Shown: positions 40,771-50,618 of the stretch, one piece after another
How the letters are laid out: the number at the start of each line of letters is the position of its first letter
Numbering within the stretch: position 1 is the first letter of the stretch
From: Bactrocera neohumeralis
Taxonomy: Eukaryota > Arthropoda > Insecta > Diptera > Tephritidae
Direction of reading: 5' to 3'
NCBI RefSeq assembly: GCF_024586455.1
Contig: NW_026089623.1
Coordinates: 6,978,204-7,042,203 of the forward strand
Length of the DNA stretch: 64,000 nt
Made by a program: the position numbers and the translations under genes
Notes under the pieces: generated by a model
Database searches by the model: none
Told to the model about the DNA's origin: nothing
Seen by the model: the letters and a program-made list of their open reading frames with translations, nothing else

Positions 40771-41245
40771 GGGGTATTCTCTTGCTCTTGCAAGATTGCA
40801 GATTGCAAAAATACTATACCGAAATATACAAGAGCACGAGAGCACCCATTGCAGAATCTAGTGATATATGAATGGCTAATTCGGTCAATTTGTTGTGAAT
40901 GACTATTAAGCATGGCTATTGTGAATTGGCGCACCTTCTGCATACATTTTTAAGAAAAAAAAACTGTAACAAATCTTTAAAATTTAAATAGAAATAATAA
41001 CATCCATTTAAAACTTATCTTCCTCAACAATTTAACGACGTAATATGTCTTTTTGTAAAATGGCAACTGCAACAGGGTTGCAATTTTATTTTTGCGTGAC
41101 ATTGCACGCAAATATACATAGGTTTTGGTCTGACATATTTTACAGCCCTTGCAAATATTTTTCTGCGTGTGTTTGTTGTTGTGCCGTTGTAAATCTGCAA
41201 TTCTTGCACCGTGCACCGGGTTTTGCAAGAGCAAGAGAATACCCC
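40771..41245. mobile_element. MITE with GGGGTATTCTCTTGCTCTTG ends
   Basis: GGGGTATTCTCTTGCTCTTG at the left is exactly inverted at the right (CAAGAGCAAGAGAATACCCC), with a longer subterminal GCAAGATTGCAGATTGCA similarity. 475 bp. The flanks ATAA and TATA do not settle the target duplication. A truncated relative lies at 13120-13454. The G4-TATTC start resembles the TTAA-flanked MITE at 37949-38654. Confidence 0.85.
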
Positions 41246-41389
41246 TATACTTTTTTTCTCAATATTCCTTCCGATTTATGGCGATTAAGCATGATTTTAT
41301 ATTGCAATTTAATTTATTATAAGATAAATTTTAAGCCATTTTCACTGCACAGTCCGCGTGTTTCTATTGTCTCACTTCTATGCTACATA

Positions 41390-41658
41390 AAGTGGTTCTA
41401 CTTCCGGGTGCGACCGGACAGCCCCGTCGCTGGCTGCTTCCGGTGTATGGGATTTGACCATAGAGTGGCTGAGTGTAGGGCCAAAGCAGATGTCTGTCGG
41501 AGGTGCGGCCAAGAAGGCCACAAAGCTGCCAGTTGCGTCACTGCACCTTATTGTCGCAACTGTGAGTTTAAGGGTAGACCAGCTGGGCATCTGATGATGT
41601 CAGCTGTCTGCCCTATATATTGTGGCCTTGTTGAGCGCGCCCTCGCCAGACACTGATG
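41390..41658 (+). pseudogene. R1-clade LINE ORF1 (Gag-like), zinc-knuckle end only
   Basis: Encodes three cysteine-histidine knuckles: CFRCMGFDHRVAEC, CRRCGQEGHKAASC and CRNCEFKGRPAGH, then a tail ending at the TGA that overlaps the ORF2 ATG (ATGG follows TGA at 41654-41660). Three CCHC knuckles followed directly by an endonuclease ORF is the R1/R2-type LINE layout. Everything upstream of the knuckles is missing, so the element is 5'-truncated near 41390. Confidence 0.8.
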
Positions 41659-42291
41659 GGTGGGATCATCCAGCTTAACTGTCAGGGCTCTTTTGCCGTG
41701 ATGTGTGAGTTGGGGGGTTGTATGGCAGAGGATGGGTGCAGTATTGCTCTACTCCAGGAGCCCTACGCCACCAATGGTGTGGTTCGGGGTCTTCCTGGGG
41801 GTTTTAAGGTCTTCACCGACCTTAGAGCTAACGCTGCAATAGTTGTGAATAATCCACGCTACGATTGCGTAGTTGTGGATTCTTCACAACTGGGTATATG
41901 TGTAGCTTTAGAAGGGGAGTTCGGTAGGATGATTGTAGCTAGTATTTATTGTAAATATAGCGAGCCCCTAGAGCCCTACCTGGGCTACATGGATAAGCTG
42001 CTACTACTTGCGAGTAGCAGTCCATTTATCCTAGGGCTGGATGCGAATGCCTCGTCCTCGATGTGGTTTAGCAAGGTATCCCGGCATTCGTCTGGATACC
42101 AAAGCCACAGTCGAGGCGAGGCATTAAGTGAATGGGTGGTGGCTAAAAGCCTCCACATTTTGAATGAGCCGAGTGAATGGTATACGTTTGAAGGGCCTGG
42201 GGGCGTAAGTGACATTGACGTGACGCTTATGAACGAGGCAGCAAGTAGGGCTTTTAGTGTTAGCTGGGAGGTTAGGGGGGGTGGGGATTGA
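41656..42291 (+). pseudogene. R1-clade LINE endonuclease domain
   Basis: Starts MGGIIQLNCQGSFAVMCELG, with the LQEPY motif (catalytic Glu), FILGLDANASSSMWFSKVS (D-x-N metal-binding strand) and GPGGVSDIDVTLMNEA. The terminal motif SDHNLI, including the catalytic Asp and His, follows in another frame, because a G run at about 42275-42287 shifts the register; this ORF then ends at TGA. It would nick a specific target site. It is otherwise well preserved. Confidence 0.85.
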
Positions 42292-43904
42292 GTGATCATA
42301 ATTTGATTCAAATTATGGTTACCCCTCGATCCCCTCCCCCGCCTTATGAGAGTCCATTGCGGCGATGGCGTACCTCTGGTACTGACTGGAACCAATATGG
42401 ACTCTCGGTTAGGGAAGCGGTATCTTGTATACCGCTTAGTGAGTTTGAGGAGTTGGGGGTGGACGAGCAAATTGCTCGTCTCTATGAGGTAGTCTGGGGG
42501 GTGAATGATAGGGTTTTTCGTAGGTATGACTGTTCTAAGGTTAGTAAAATCAAGTGGTGGACGCGTGAGCTGACCTTGAAGAGGAGGACTGTCAGGCGAT
42601 TGAGGCGAAAGTTTCAACGCGCCCGACGGTCCAATTCTGATAGGCTGTCCCAGCTTAGGTATGAATTTAGTTGTGCGGATAGGGAATATAAGGAGATGCT
42701 GGTGAAAAGCAAAGAGGAAGAGTGGAGGAGCTTTGTGGGAGAGAATAGGAACGACCCTTGGGGTCAGGTCTATAGGATCTGCCGGGGTCGTAGGAGGGAA
42801 GATATCACCTCTCTTCGCGTCGGTGACACTCTGTTGTCGTCGTGGAGAGAGTGTGCGGGGGTTCTGTTAGGTGCATTCTTTCCTAGGTCGGAGGTGCAGG
42901 TACCTCAAGCACAAGAGGTGCCTGTCCCTCCATTAGATGATGGGGAGTTGGGGTACGCCTTTGGCCTGGTTAGGTCTAAACGGTCCCCAGGTTTTGATGG
43001 TTTGAACGGTGAGATGTGTAAAAGCTTATGGAAGTTCATTCCGGAATACCTGGAGGCCATTTATGATAAGTGCGTCTGGGAGGGATATTTTCCACGCGAG
43101 TGGAAAAGTGCTAGGGTTGTTCCTCTCCTGAAGTCCCCTGATAAGGTCAGGAGCGATCCTCGATCTTATAGGGGCATCAGTCTCCTTCCAGTACTTGGAA
43201 AAGTGCTGGAAAGAGTCATGGTGGAACGGCTTCAGGAGCTAACGCGGGGTATGTGGTCGGATAGGCAGTTTGGGTTCAGGAAAGGACGCAGTATAGAGGA
43301 TGCGTGGTTCTTAGTTCAGAATGTTGTTAGGGAGAATGTCAACAAATATGTCCTTGGCATATTTGTTGACTTCAAGGGGGCGTTTGACTACCTAAGCTGG
43401 GATCGAGTGGTGCAACGGCTGGAGGAGCTTGGCTGTCCGGAAATTACTCTTTGGCGGAGTTATTTTTCGGACAGAAAGGCCTCTCTTGTCGGCATGAATG
43501 GGAGTGTGGAGATCGGAGTTGTTCGAGGCTGCCCGCAGGGTTCCATCTGTGGTCCATATATTTGGAACCTTATGATGGACACTCTGCTTGGGCAGCTCGA
43601 GCCACTCTGTAAATGTTGTGCGTATGCGGACGACCTTCTTCTTATGGTTGAAGGTCGCTCGAGAGCGGAGTTAGAACGGGCGGGAGGAGATCTCTTAGAG
43701 ATCGTTAATTCTTGGGGTTTAGGTGTGGGGGTCGACATATCGATGGACAAAACGGTGGCAATGCTGCTGAAAGGTAGATTGTCATCGGGTCGTCCACCGA
43801 TTGTCCGTGTGAATGGGGTCAGCATCAGATACGTGACGCAAGTCAAATATCTGGGACTGACCATGAGTGAAAGGATGTGTTTTACTCCACACTTGGCGAA
43901 ACAA
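42288..43904 (+). pseudogene. R1-clade LINE reverse transcriptase, 3'-truncated
   Basis: Begins with the SDHNLIQIM motif, then an EN-RT linker. RT motifs are KRSPGFDGLNGEMCKSLWKF, YRGISLLPVLGKVLERVMVE, RQFGFRKGRSIEDAWF, GIFVDFKGAFDYLSW (motif A Asp), GCPQGSICGPYIWNLMMD (motif B) and CCAYADDLLLMVEG (intact YADD). The frame is open for more than 500 residues. At 43904 it passes abruptly into antisense RTE sequence, so the C-terminal CCHC domain and 3' UTR are lost. Apart from the one frameshift, this is one of the best-preserved LINE polymerases here. Confidence 0.9.
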
Positions 43905-44420
43905 AAGGACTGTTCATTTGATGACAAGAGGAAGTCCGTCTTGCCCTCGTTCACTAACAGACCTATTTGCTTTGCTTCCTTATCCATTCTAGAGAAAGCA
44001 AAATTAACGGCACGGTTGTTATGGCCATTAATATCGATGTCATCGGCGTACGTCTGCAGTTATACACTCTTGTATCTTCTATATTAAGATCTGCAGCTCG
44101 ATTTTTTTTCTCCAAGACTAGAATGAAGAAGTCGCACGATAAGGAGTTGCTTTGAGAGTGCTACTTCGGACTGAGTAGGCAATTGATATGTGAAATCCTC
44201 TCTCGACGAACAAAAACCAAACTCTATAAGTCATTAATTACTCCCGCCCCGCTATATGGTACAGAGGCATGGACGATGACAACAGCTGATGAGTCGACGT
44301 TACAAGTATTCGAGAGAAAGGTTCTGCGGAAAATTTATTATCCTTTGCGCGTTGGCCACGGCGAATATCGCATTCGACGCAACTAGGAACTGTTTGAGAT
44401 ATTCGACAACATTGACATTG
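43905..44420 (+). mobile_element. RTE-type LINE with inverted 5' part
   Basis: 43905-44153 is the reverse complement of the RTE RT region equivalent to 36715-36970 (minus strand: EAKQIGLLVNEGKTDFLLSS). At 44154 the orientation flips to sense: TACTTCGGACTGAGTAGGCA, then LYKSLITPAPLYGTEAWTMT and FERKVLRKIYYPLRVGHGEY, up to about 44420. The segment equivalent to about 36970-37118 is missing at the flip. A 5' inversion with a deletion at the joint is the signature of twin priming. The 3' end is at 44830-45010. Confidence 0.8.
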
Positions 44421-44829
44421 ACAGTGTAACAAAACGGCGATTATTTGTAACGAATTTATAGTTAATAGTTTTAATCAGTTTAAGGATCACTGTGAATTAT
44501 TAGTTTAAGCACATTATTGTGAATTATCGCAGTGTCCTTTTTTCCCGACGTTCGTTTTCGGTGTCCATACTGTTGGATCTCCGATTATAATTCACTCAAT
44601 TTCCGAACGCCGAAGAGATAGGCTGAGACACTGCGGTAAGTTGATCTTGCAGAACATTGAATATTTGTAATAACCTTTTCTTTATAGAAATAAATTGTTG
44701 TTCTTGTTTGTCATCGTATGCACGTGTACGAAATGTATGTGGGCATACATGGGTTTGAACACAATTAAATTCGCCAGCCAACGGAATTGAGACAGACAAT
44801 GGACTCCATCTGTGATAGTGCTCGACGCA
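44421..44829. other. About 400 bp interrupting the RTE copy, possible solo LTR
   Basis: Non-RTE sequence with a TGTAACAAAACGGCGATTAT start, an AATAAA-like signal at about 44690 (agaaataaattg), and a GACAGACA near the right side. These fit a solo LTR (TG...CA), but I could not find a target duplication, and RTE sequence is missing across the joint. Not a gene. Confidence 0.35.
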
Positions 44830-45010
44830 TCACCCACCGGGGAAGCAGAAGAAGAGGAAGACCTCCACTCCATTGGAAGACCATGTGGAGAAGGACCTGG
44901 ATTCGCTTAGAATCTCCAATTGGCGCCACATAGCAAAGAGGAGAAACGTGCACTGTTGTTAACTCGACTACAACCGCGTAAGCGGTGTCTGCGCTAGTAA
45001 AGAAGAAGTA
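44830..45010 (+). mobile_element. RTE-type LINE 3' end
   Basis: GGGGAAGCAGAAGAAGAGGA through TTAACTCGACTACAACCGCG to the tail AGTAAAGAAGAAG, matching 37450-37633. A further short RTE duplicate (CTCCAGTGTTTTAGACGTGC, about 45065-45105) follows. Confidence 0.75.
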
Positions 45011-45266
45011 GAATAGTATATAGCATTTCAGTGTTTGGGTGCTTGATTAAATCTGAATGTACGTCTCCAGTGTTTTAGACGTGCTTGGTCCTAACATCGA
45101 CTCAATTAAATGAATGTACATATTTTTTTGTAGAAAAGTCGCAACTGCGAGACTCAAGGAAAGAGCTTTGGAAAAGCTATATGTAAATGTGTCGGGTGGT
45201 ACGGGAAATATTACAAAAATATTTCCATATATCTCTCATTAATTTTCAACTTTCCCGTATGATTAT

Positions 45267-45670
45267 GGAGGTACTTTCTTTGCATTTTGTGTGGACTGTG
45301 GAAGGTTGAATGAGGTAACGAATAATGACAGTTATCTCCTACCTAGAACCAATAACACGCTGGACTCGTTATTAGGCATAAATAGATTCTCATCACTTGA
45401 TTTGAAAAGCGGTTATTGGCAAGTGGAGGTAAACAAAGAAGACAAAGAGGAGACGGCTTTCAACGTCGGAGTTGTTTATGGCAATTTACTGTAATGTTGA
45501 TAGACTTTTGGGCCAGGTATTAAAAGAATTACCCTCGAAGACATGTTTAGCATATTTCGGCAATATCATCGTGTTGACTAAAAGCTTAGATGAACATATA
45601 AAGAACTTGAAAAAGGTTCTCCAACGGATAGCTACCACTGGTCTATCCGAGGAGATCTTCAATTTTTGAA
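45267..45670 (+). pseudogene. Gypsy reverse transcriptase fragment
   Basis: FCVDCGRLNEVTNNDSYLLP, SSLDLKSGYWQVEVNKEDKE (motif A Asp) and ETAFNV, then after a deletion another frame with DRLLGQVLKELPSKTCLAYF and GNIIVLTKSLDEHIKNLKKV. The YLDD box is YFGN, so both catalytic Asp are lost. The usual MPFGLCNAPATF segment is deleted at about 45490. No LTR is seen nearby. Confidence 0.8.
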
Positions 45671-45865
45671 TAGGAGTAATCTACTTAAAAAATGCGTGGG
45701 CCACCCCCAAAAATTTACATTTCAGCTTTTTTTATTTTCCACATACATACATTTTGTCATCCTCATTAAAATCAATTTACAGTCACCGACTGATACTCAT
45801 CGCGTACGGTTGTCGAACAGCGTATTATAGTGATAACAGCGTGATACAGTGATAGTGATTTCCTT

Positions 45866-47213
45866 TTGTTCTCTCTTTTTTATCGTGACATAAATAAAAC
45901 AGTTTCTACAATTGAATATTTTTTTTTTCAAAAATTCAAAACGTCCCTTGAGGGACCCACGCTTGGAGATAACGGGTTTGCCCTGTTATCCACAGGCCCA
46001 AAACCCAAGCGTAAAAAATCTCAAAACATAAACAAAGATTATTTTCCGGCATTGCCAACTATCAAAAAAGACAATCCCAAATACCTCGTGGTCAGTGCGA
46101 CTAATTCAAATAAATACCTAACCCAATATTCGTGCTTTGCAGTACACAAGGCATTAAAAAATATTTCATTTGAAAAAATTGAAATTTCAAATTTAAAAGA
46201 AATGCTCCTTTTAGTTAAAAACAATCACATCGCAAAAAAATGTTTGGCTACAACATATTTAATCGGCGTGTGTGATGTAAAAATAGAGTTACACCATAAC
46301 CGCGACTATTCAAAGGGCACTATTTTCGCACCGTGCCTCAATAATATACCTGAGACAGAAATAATTGAAAATTTGACGTCTCTGTTAATAAATTTATTAA
46401 ACACATCGACGGAAAGGCTATCCCTAGAGGCGTAGTCCTCCTCACTTTTGATTTGTACCAATTACCCACAAAATTAGAAGTATCTTGGTACACTACTAAA
46501 GTCAAGCCATACTATCCTAACCCCATGAGGTGCAAAAAATCCAAATGCTTGGCCACACAACAAAACGCTGTAATAAACCGGCTGCATGCGACTCATGTGC
46601 ACTCCCTAACCCCATTCGTTTCCCACTACACGTGCTCTAAAAAATATTTCTTTGTACAAATTGTTCAGGTTTAAAAGCCACCTTTTGTTAAATAAAACAT
46701 GCAAAAAAATTTGCACAAAATTAAAACAAATAATTGTCATTAAAACAGACAAAAAATGTACAATACGTGAAGCATTAACAAACATTCAAAGCACAGGTGC
46801 CTCCAGCTCTCAATGAGTCTTCGATCCCTTTCTCTTATATTATAAAAAATAGACCCAATTCACAACGTAACAATATCAACACAAACACAAATAATTCACA
46901 AGCAAACCAAGCATTAGTTAACAATAACAACACAGACATCCAAGTGACAAACGACGCACCAAAACAAAATACAACAAATACAATACAAACCCTACCAGCT
47001 CCTACTCCAACAACAGACATTAATAACTTTTTTGACAACAACAACGCAAACAACAATTACAATAACTCAGCAAATAATAACATACACGAAAATAATTATA
47101 ACACCGAAAACTTTATTGACTCACAGAACACAAACACCTTAATTTCTCACCTTTCCACTGGCATCCCTCTTTCTTCCATCCCACCGTACCCCTCTGATAC
47201 AACCCCACAATGA
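45866..47213 (+). pseudogene. I-clade LINE ORF1 (Gag-like), broken
   Basis: The first frame (to 46435) has PKYLVVSATNSNKYLTQYSC and NLKEMLLLVKNNHIAKKCLA, a nucleic-acid-binding fold pattern of I-type ORF1 proteins. The next frame (46453-46674) holds YQLPTKLEVSWYTTKVKPYY and MRCKKSKCLATQ, a damaged start of the CCHC knuckles. The last (46797-47213) is strikingly Asn/Thr-rich, about 30% Asn, ending SIPPYPSDTTPQ. Frameshifts separate the three pieces. ORF1 proteins coat LINE RNA. The ORF1 stop overlaps the next ATG at 47211. Confidence 0.65.
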
Positions 47214-47375
47214 TACAAATACTACAATGGAATATAAACGGTCTTTTGAACAATTACGTAGATTTGAATTTTCTAATAAATGAATTTAACCCCGAAATTA
47301 TTGCGTTACAAGAAACGCATATTCCATTCAACAAAACAGCATACTCACCCAATAAATATAATAGTTTTTTTTCAT
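47211..47375 (+). pseudogene. I-clade LINE endonuclease, N-terminus only
   Basis: MIQILQWNINGLLNNYVDLN followed by NPEIIALQETHIPF: the WN-x-N-G start and catalytic Glu (LQETH) of an apurinic-type endonuclease, as in the I factor. It ends after about 55 codons in stops. A separate, more C-terminal endonuclease piece of the same type lies at 60958-61430. Confidence 0.8.
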
Positions 47376-47726
47376 AATAAAACCTCTATTGGCTCCTGCA
47401 AACAGGGAATCGCTTTTTTTTATAAAAAAAAGACGTGTGGCACTCGGGGACTGCCGCGGTAAAGCTATTGCATAGCATTTTGTATCAACTTATGCAATTA
47501 TAATTATTTATTTATTTTATTCATGCAGTATTTCTTTTTCTTTGATATTAATTCCAGTTACACTTTTTGAGCGTGGTGACCGATAAGAAAACAAATTTTT
47601 CTATTATTAATTAAATAAAAGGTTAGTATTGTTTAAAATATTTTTATTATTTTACAATACATGTGGGTTTTATTATCTTATAATAGCTGTTGGCTATTCA
47701 GGAATATTTATCATTGAAACTATAGG
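47376..47726. other. Unassigned, repeat-like
   Basis: GGCACTCGGGGACTGCCGCG and nearby words suggest a fragment of another repeat. Then A+T-rich sequence. No gene seen. Confidence 0.35.
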
Positions 47727-48417
47727 TTAATGATAACTGAAATAAGAAACATAAGATTGCGACTTAATATCCTCTAAATACCTATAAAATACCGCGTCAA
47801 TGGTGGTCCCATATTTTGTTGTGGACTCTTGTGGATCATTATTCATTTTCAAATTCAATGTTTTTGATAGAAAAGTTGTCAACCGCTCTGATTTTTTATC
47901 AGCGAAGTTAATGTTGAAATCGCCAGCCAAGATAAGTGGAAATTTATTACCATTTGTACCAAGTATTTTCGACCCTTCTTCAGTGTACTCCAGTAAAGTG
48001 CGATGAATAAAATGCTCGTCCAATTTTGGATTCGGAGAAATGTAAATTGCTACCATAACTATTTGTAGGCCATTTCTAAGTTTGCATAAGCACGCACAAA
48101 TACTTATCTCCAACAACTGAACGCCTAACATTAACATCGCTAACGTGTGCAATATTTATTTCAATATTAGGAGTCATAATATTAGTAATATCATTTTCAT
48201 TTTGGTAAATAGCTACCCCACCTTTTGAAACAGTATCTCGTTTGAACTGAACAATACAATTAAAATTAGGTATTTCAATCGGATTATCATGCGTCATGCA
48301 AGTTTCGGTAAGAAGTAACACATTTGTTTGTCTCGTAACTAAATCTTGTAAATCGTATTTATGACTATTTAGACTTTGGCAGTTGAAAGTCATTATTGAA
48401 ATGCCAAAATTATGCAA
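47727..48417 (-). pseudogene. Endonuclease/exonuclease/phosphatase fragment, Helentron type
   Basis: One minus-strand frame (48417-48076) reads IMTFNCQSLNSHKYDLQDLV, LLLTETCMTHDNPIEIPNFN and GGVAIYQNENDITNI. After a frameshift at about 48110 a second (48152-47727) reads QIVMVAIYISPNPKLDEHFI, KFPLILAGDFNINFADKKSE and STTKYGTTIDAVFYRYLEDI. These are endonuclease-fold motifs (N-x-Q-S, T-E-T, G-D-F-N). The particular sequence resembles endonuclease domains attached to PIF1-like helicases of Helentron-type rolling-circle elements in insects; that attribution is from memory. An in-frame stop precedes the last residues. No Rep or helicase is visible nearby. Confidence 0.55.
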
Positions 48418-48615
48418 ATTGGGTTGGGAATAAGCGAAATCTTAAATTTAATAAACTTATACTAGCAAAAATCAGAATATCATAGCTCATTTTAAATAGT
48501 CCAAAAATATGAATTCTTATTTTTCCCAGAAATACATTTGAAAACAAGAACACAAAAGAGCCCATCGCAATGGTAAAGAAAATAAAGACCAGTTATTGGG
48601 AAAATACTAATTAAA

Positions 48616-49675
48616 AAAACAAGTAAGGAAGGGCTAAGTTCGGGTGTCACCGAACATTTTATACTCTCGCATGATAAAGCGATAATCGAGATTTCATTAT
48701 ACGTCATTTATATATTTTTTAAATACCGTATTTTTGTAAAGTTTTATTCCGCTATCATCATTGGTTCCTAATGTATACTTATATTATACAGAGAAGGCAA
48801 CAGATGGAATTCGAAATAGCGTTATATTGGAAGAAGGCGTGGTTGTGAACCGATTTCACCCATATTTCGTACATGTCATCAGAGTGTTAAGAAAATATTA
48901 TATACCGAATTTCATTGAAATCGGTATAGTAGTTCCTGAGATATGGTTTTTGGTCCATAAGTGGGCGAGGCCACGCCCATTTTCAATTTTTAAAAAAAGC
49001 CTGGGTGCAGCTTTCTTCTGCCATTTCTTCCGTAAAATTTAGTGTTTCTGACGTTTTTCGTTAGTCGGTTAACGGACTTTTAGTGATTTTCAACATAACC
49101 TTTGTATGGGAGGTGGGCGTGGTTATTATCCGATTTCTTCCATTTTTGAACTGTATATGGAAATGCCTAAAGAAAACGACACTGTAGAGTTTGGTTGACA
49201 TAGCTATAGTAGTTTATGAGATATGTACAAAAAACTTAGTAGGGGGGGGGCGGGGCAAAAAACTGCGTCCAAATATGCCCCTCCCTAATGCGATCCTTTG
49301 TGCCAAATTTCACTTTAATATCTTTATTTATGGCTTAGTTATGACACTTTATAGGTTTTCGGTTTCCGCCATTTTGTGGGCGTGGCAGTGGGCCGATTTT
49401 GCCCATCTTCGAACTTAACCTTCTTATGGAGCCAAGGAATACGTGTACCAAGTTTCATCATGATATCTCAATTTTTACTCAAGTTACAGCTTGCACGGAC
49501 GGACGGACAGACGGACGGACAGACAGACATCCGGATTTCGACTCTACTCGTCACCCTGATCACTTTGGTATATAACCCTATATCTGACTCTTTTAGTTTT
49601 AGGACCTACAAACAACCGTTATGTGAACAAAACTATAATACTCTCCTTAGCAACATTGTTGCGAGAGTATAAAAA
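48616..49675. mobile_element. Dispersed non-autonomous repeat with TTTTATACTCTCGCA ends
   Basis: TTTTATACTCTCGCA (48657-48671) is exactly inverted at the right (TGCGAGAGTATAAAA, 49660-49674). The left end is preceded by AAGTAAGGAAGGGCTAAGTT. Inside are a GGAC/AGAC simple repeat (about 49496-49533), AACCGATTTCACCCATATTT and GTGGGCGTGGC blocks familiar from fly intronic repeats. Non-coding. An antisense fragment lies at about 53437-53560. Confidence 0.75.
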
Positions 49676-50196
49676 GGATTTAAACAGTTCGAGAGCTCAA
49701 AACATAAGCTACATCAGCAACCTACCCGACAGCATTTCGCAATGTGATAAAATAAAATTTTCAAGAGCTCAACGCATGCGCTACATCAGCTCGAACCTAC
49801 CTACCCTACGCCTTTGCGCAAATGATTATCTTATGATAACAAATGCCCACATATAGATTTGGCAATGGCAATAGCAATAGATTTGACAGTTAGCGAGACA
49901 TAGATATTATCCTGTCGAGATGCCACGTAACCGAGAATATGAAGAGAAATAAATATATGTATGTATTTACGTCATATGATGACATGGCACATATGCCGAA
50001 GCAGAGAATATGAAGAGACAGAAATATATGTATGCATACCAATGATTACACGCCTAACGAAGAATTTCATTTTGCTTGTTTATATTTTGTTTCACTTTTT
50101 ATAGCGAAAAAATACACCTCTCACACAGATGACATAAAGACATTTTTTATTGTGTTCTCTTTATCACAAGAATATGAAGAGTCATAAATATATGTA
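49676..50196. repeat. Two degenerate tandem families
   Basis: AGAGCTCAAMRCATRMGCTACATCAGC occurs twice (about 49691 and 49763). GAATATGAAGAG followed by an AAATATATGTA-type stretch occurs three times (about 49936, 50006 and 50171); the errantivirus LTR begins right after the third. No gene. Confidence 0.65.
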
Positions 50197-50587
50197 AGTT
50201 AATGGTTGCCACCAGATGATTAACTGTTTTGAATGGTGAAGTCGAACTCGAATTTCTTTATTAAACACGTTTCTTTTATACAGAATTTTTCTTATTTACT
50301 ATAAACTTACATATGTACGAATTCTTACTTACTAGTACTTATTTCTATATACTAACGTAACCAATAATTATAGCCAAACAGCAAACCTCAGTTTGGTCGA
50401 AAAACGGCTTACATTGCGGCGGCACGGCTTCCGTTCTGGTTTAGTGCCGACGAAATGTGCTGTTGTTGTACATTTTGGAAATTGAGCAATGATATTGTAT
50501 ATTTACAGAATATTGCTGAATTGAGTAATATCAGTATATTTTGCTAGCTACGACAACTTTGTTGTTGTACATTTAGCTGTGATAACT
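50197..50587 (-). repeat. Errantivirus 3' LTR
   Basis: Plus-strand reading AGTTAATGGTTGCCACCAGA ... GATAACT. Adjoined at 50588-50600 by CCCCCCTTCTT, i.e. the polypurine tract AAGAAGGGGGG on the element strand. It is 391 bp and contains about 115 bp lacking in the other LTR. Confidence 0.85.
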
Positions 50588-50618
50588 CCCCCCTTCTTAA
50601 GCATCAGCGTCTCGCTAA

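Noticed and set aside
41985..43987. Long minus-strand frames over the R1 LINE
   Set aside because: Shadows of ORF2, except 43905-43987, which is part of the inverted RTE piece and annotated as such.
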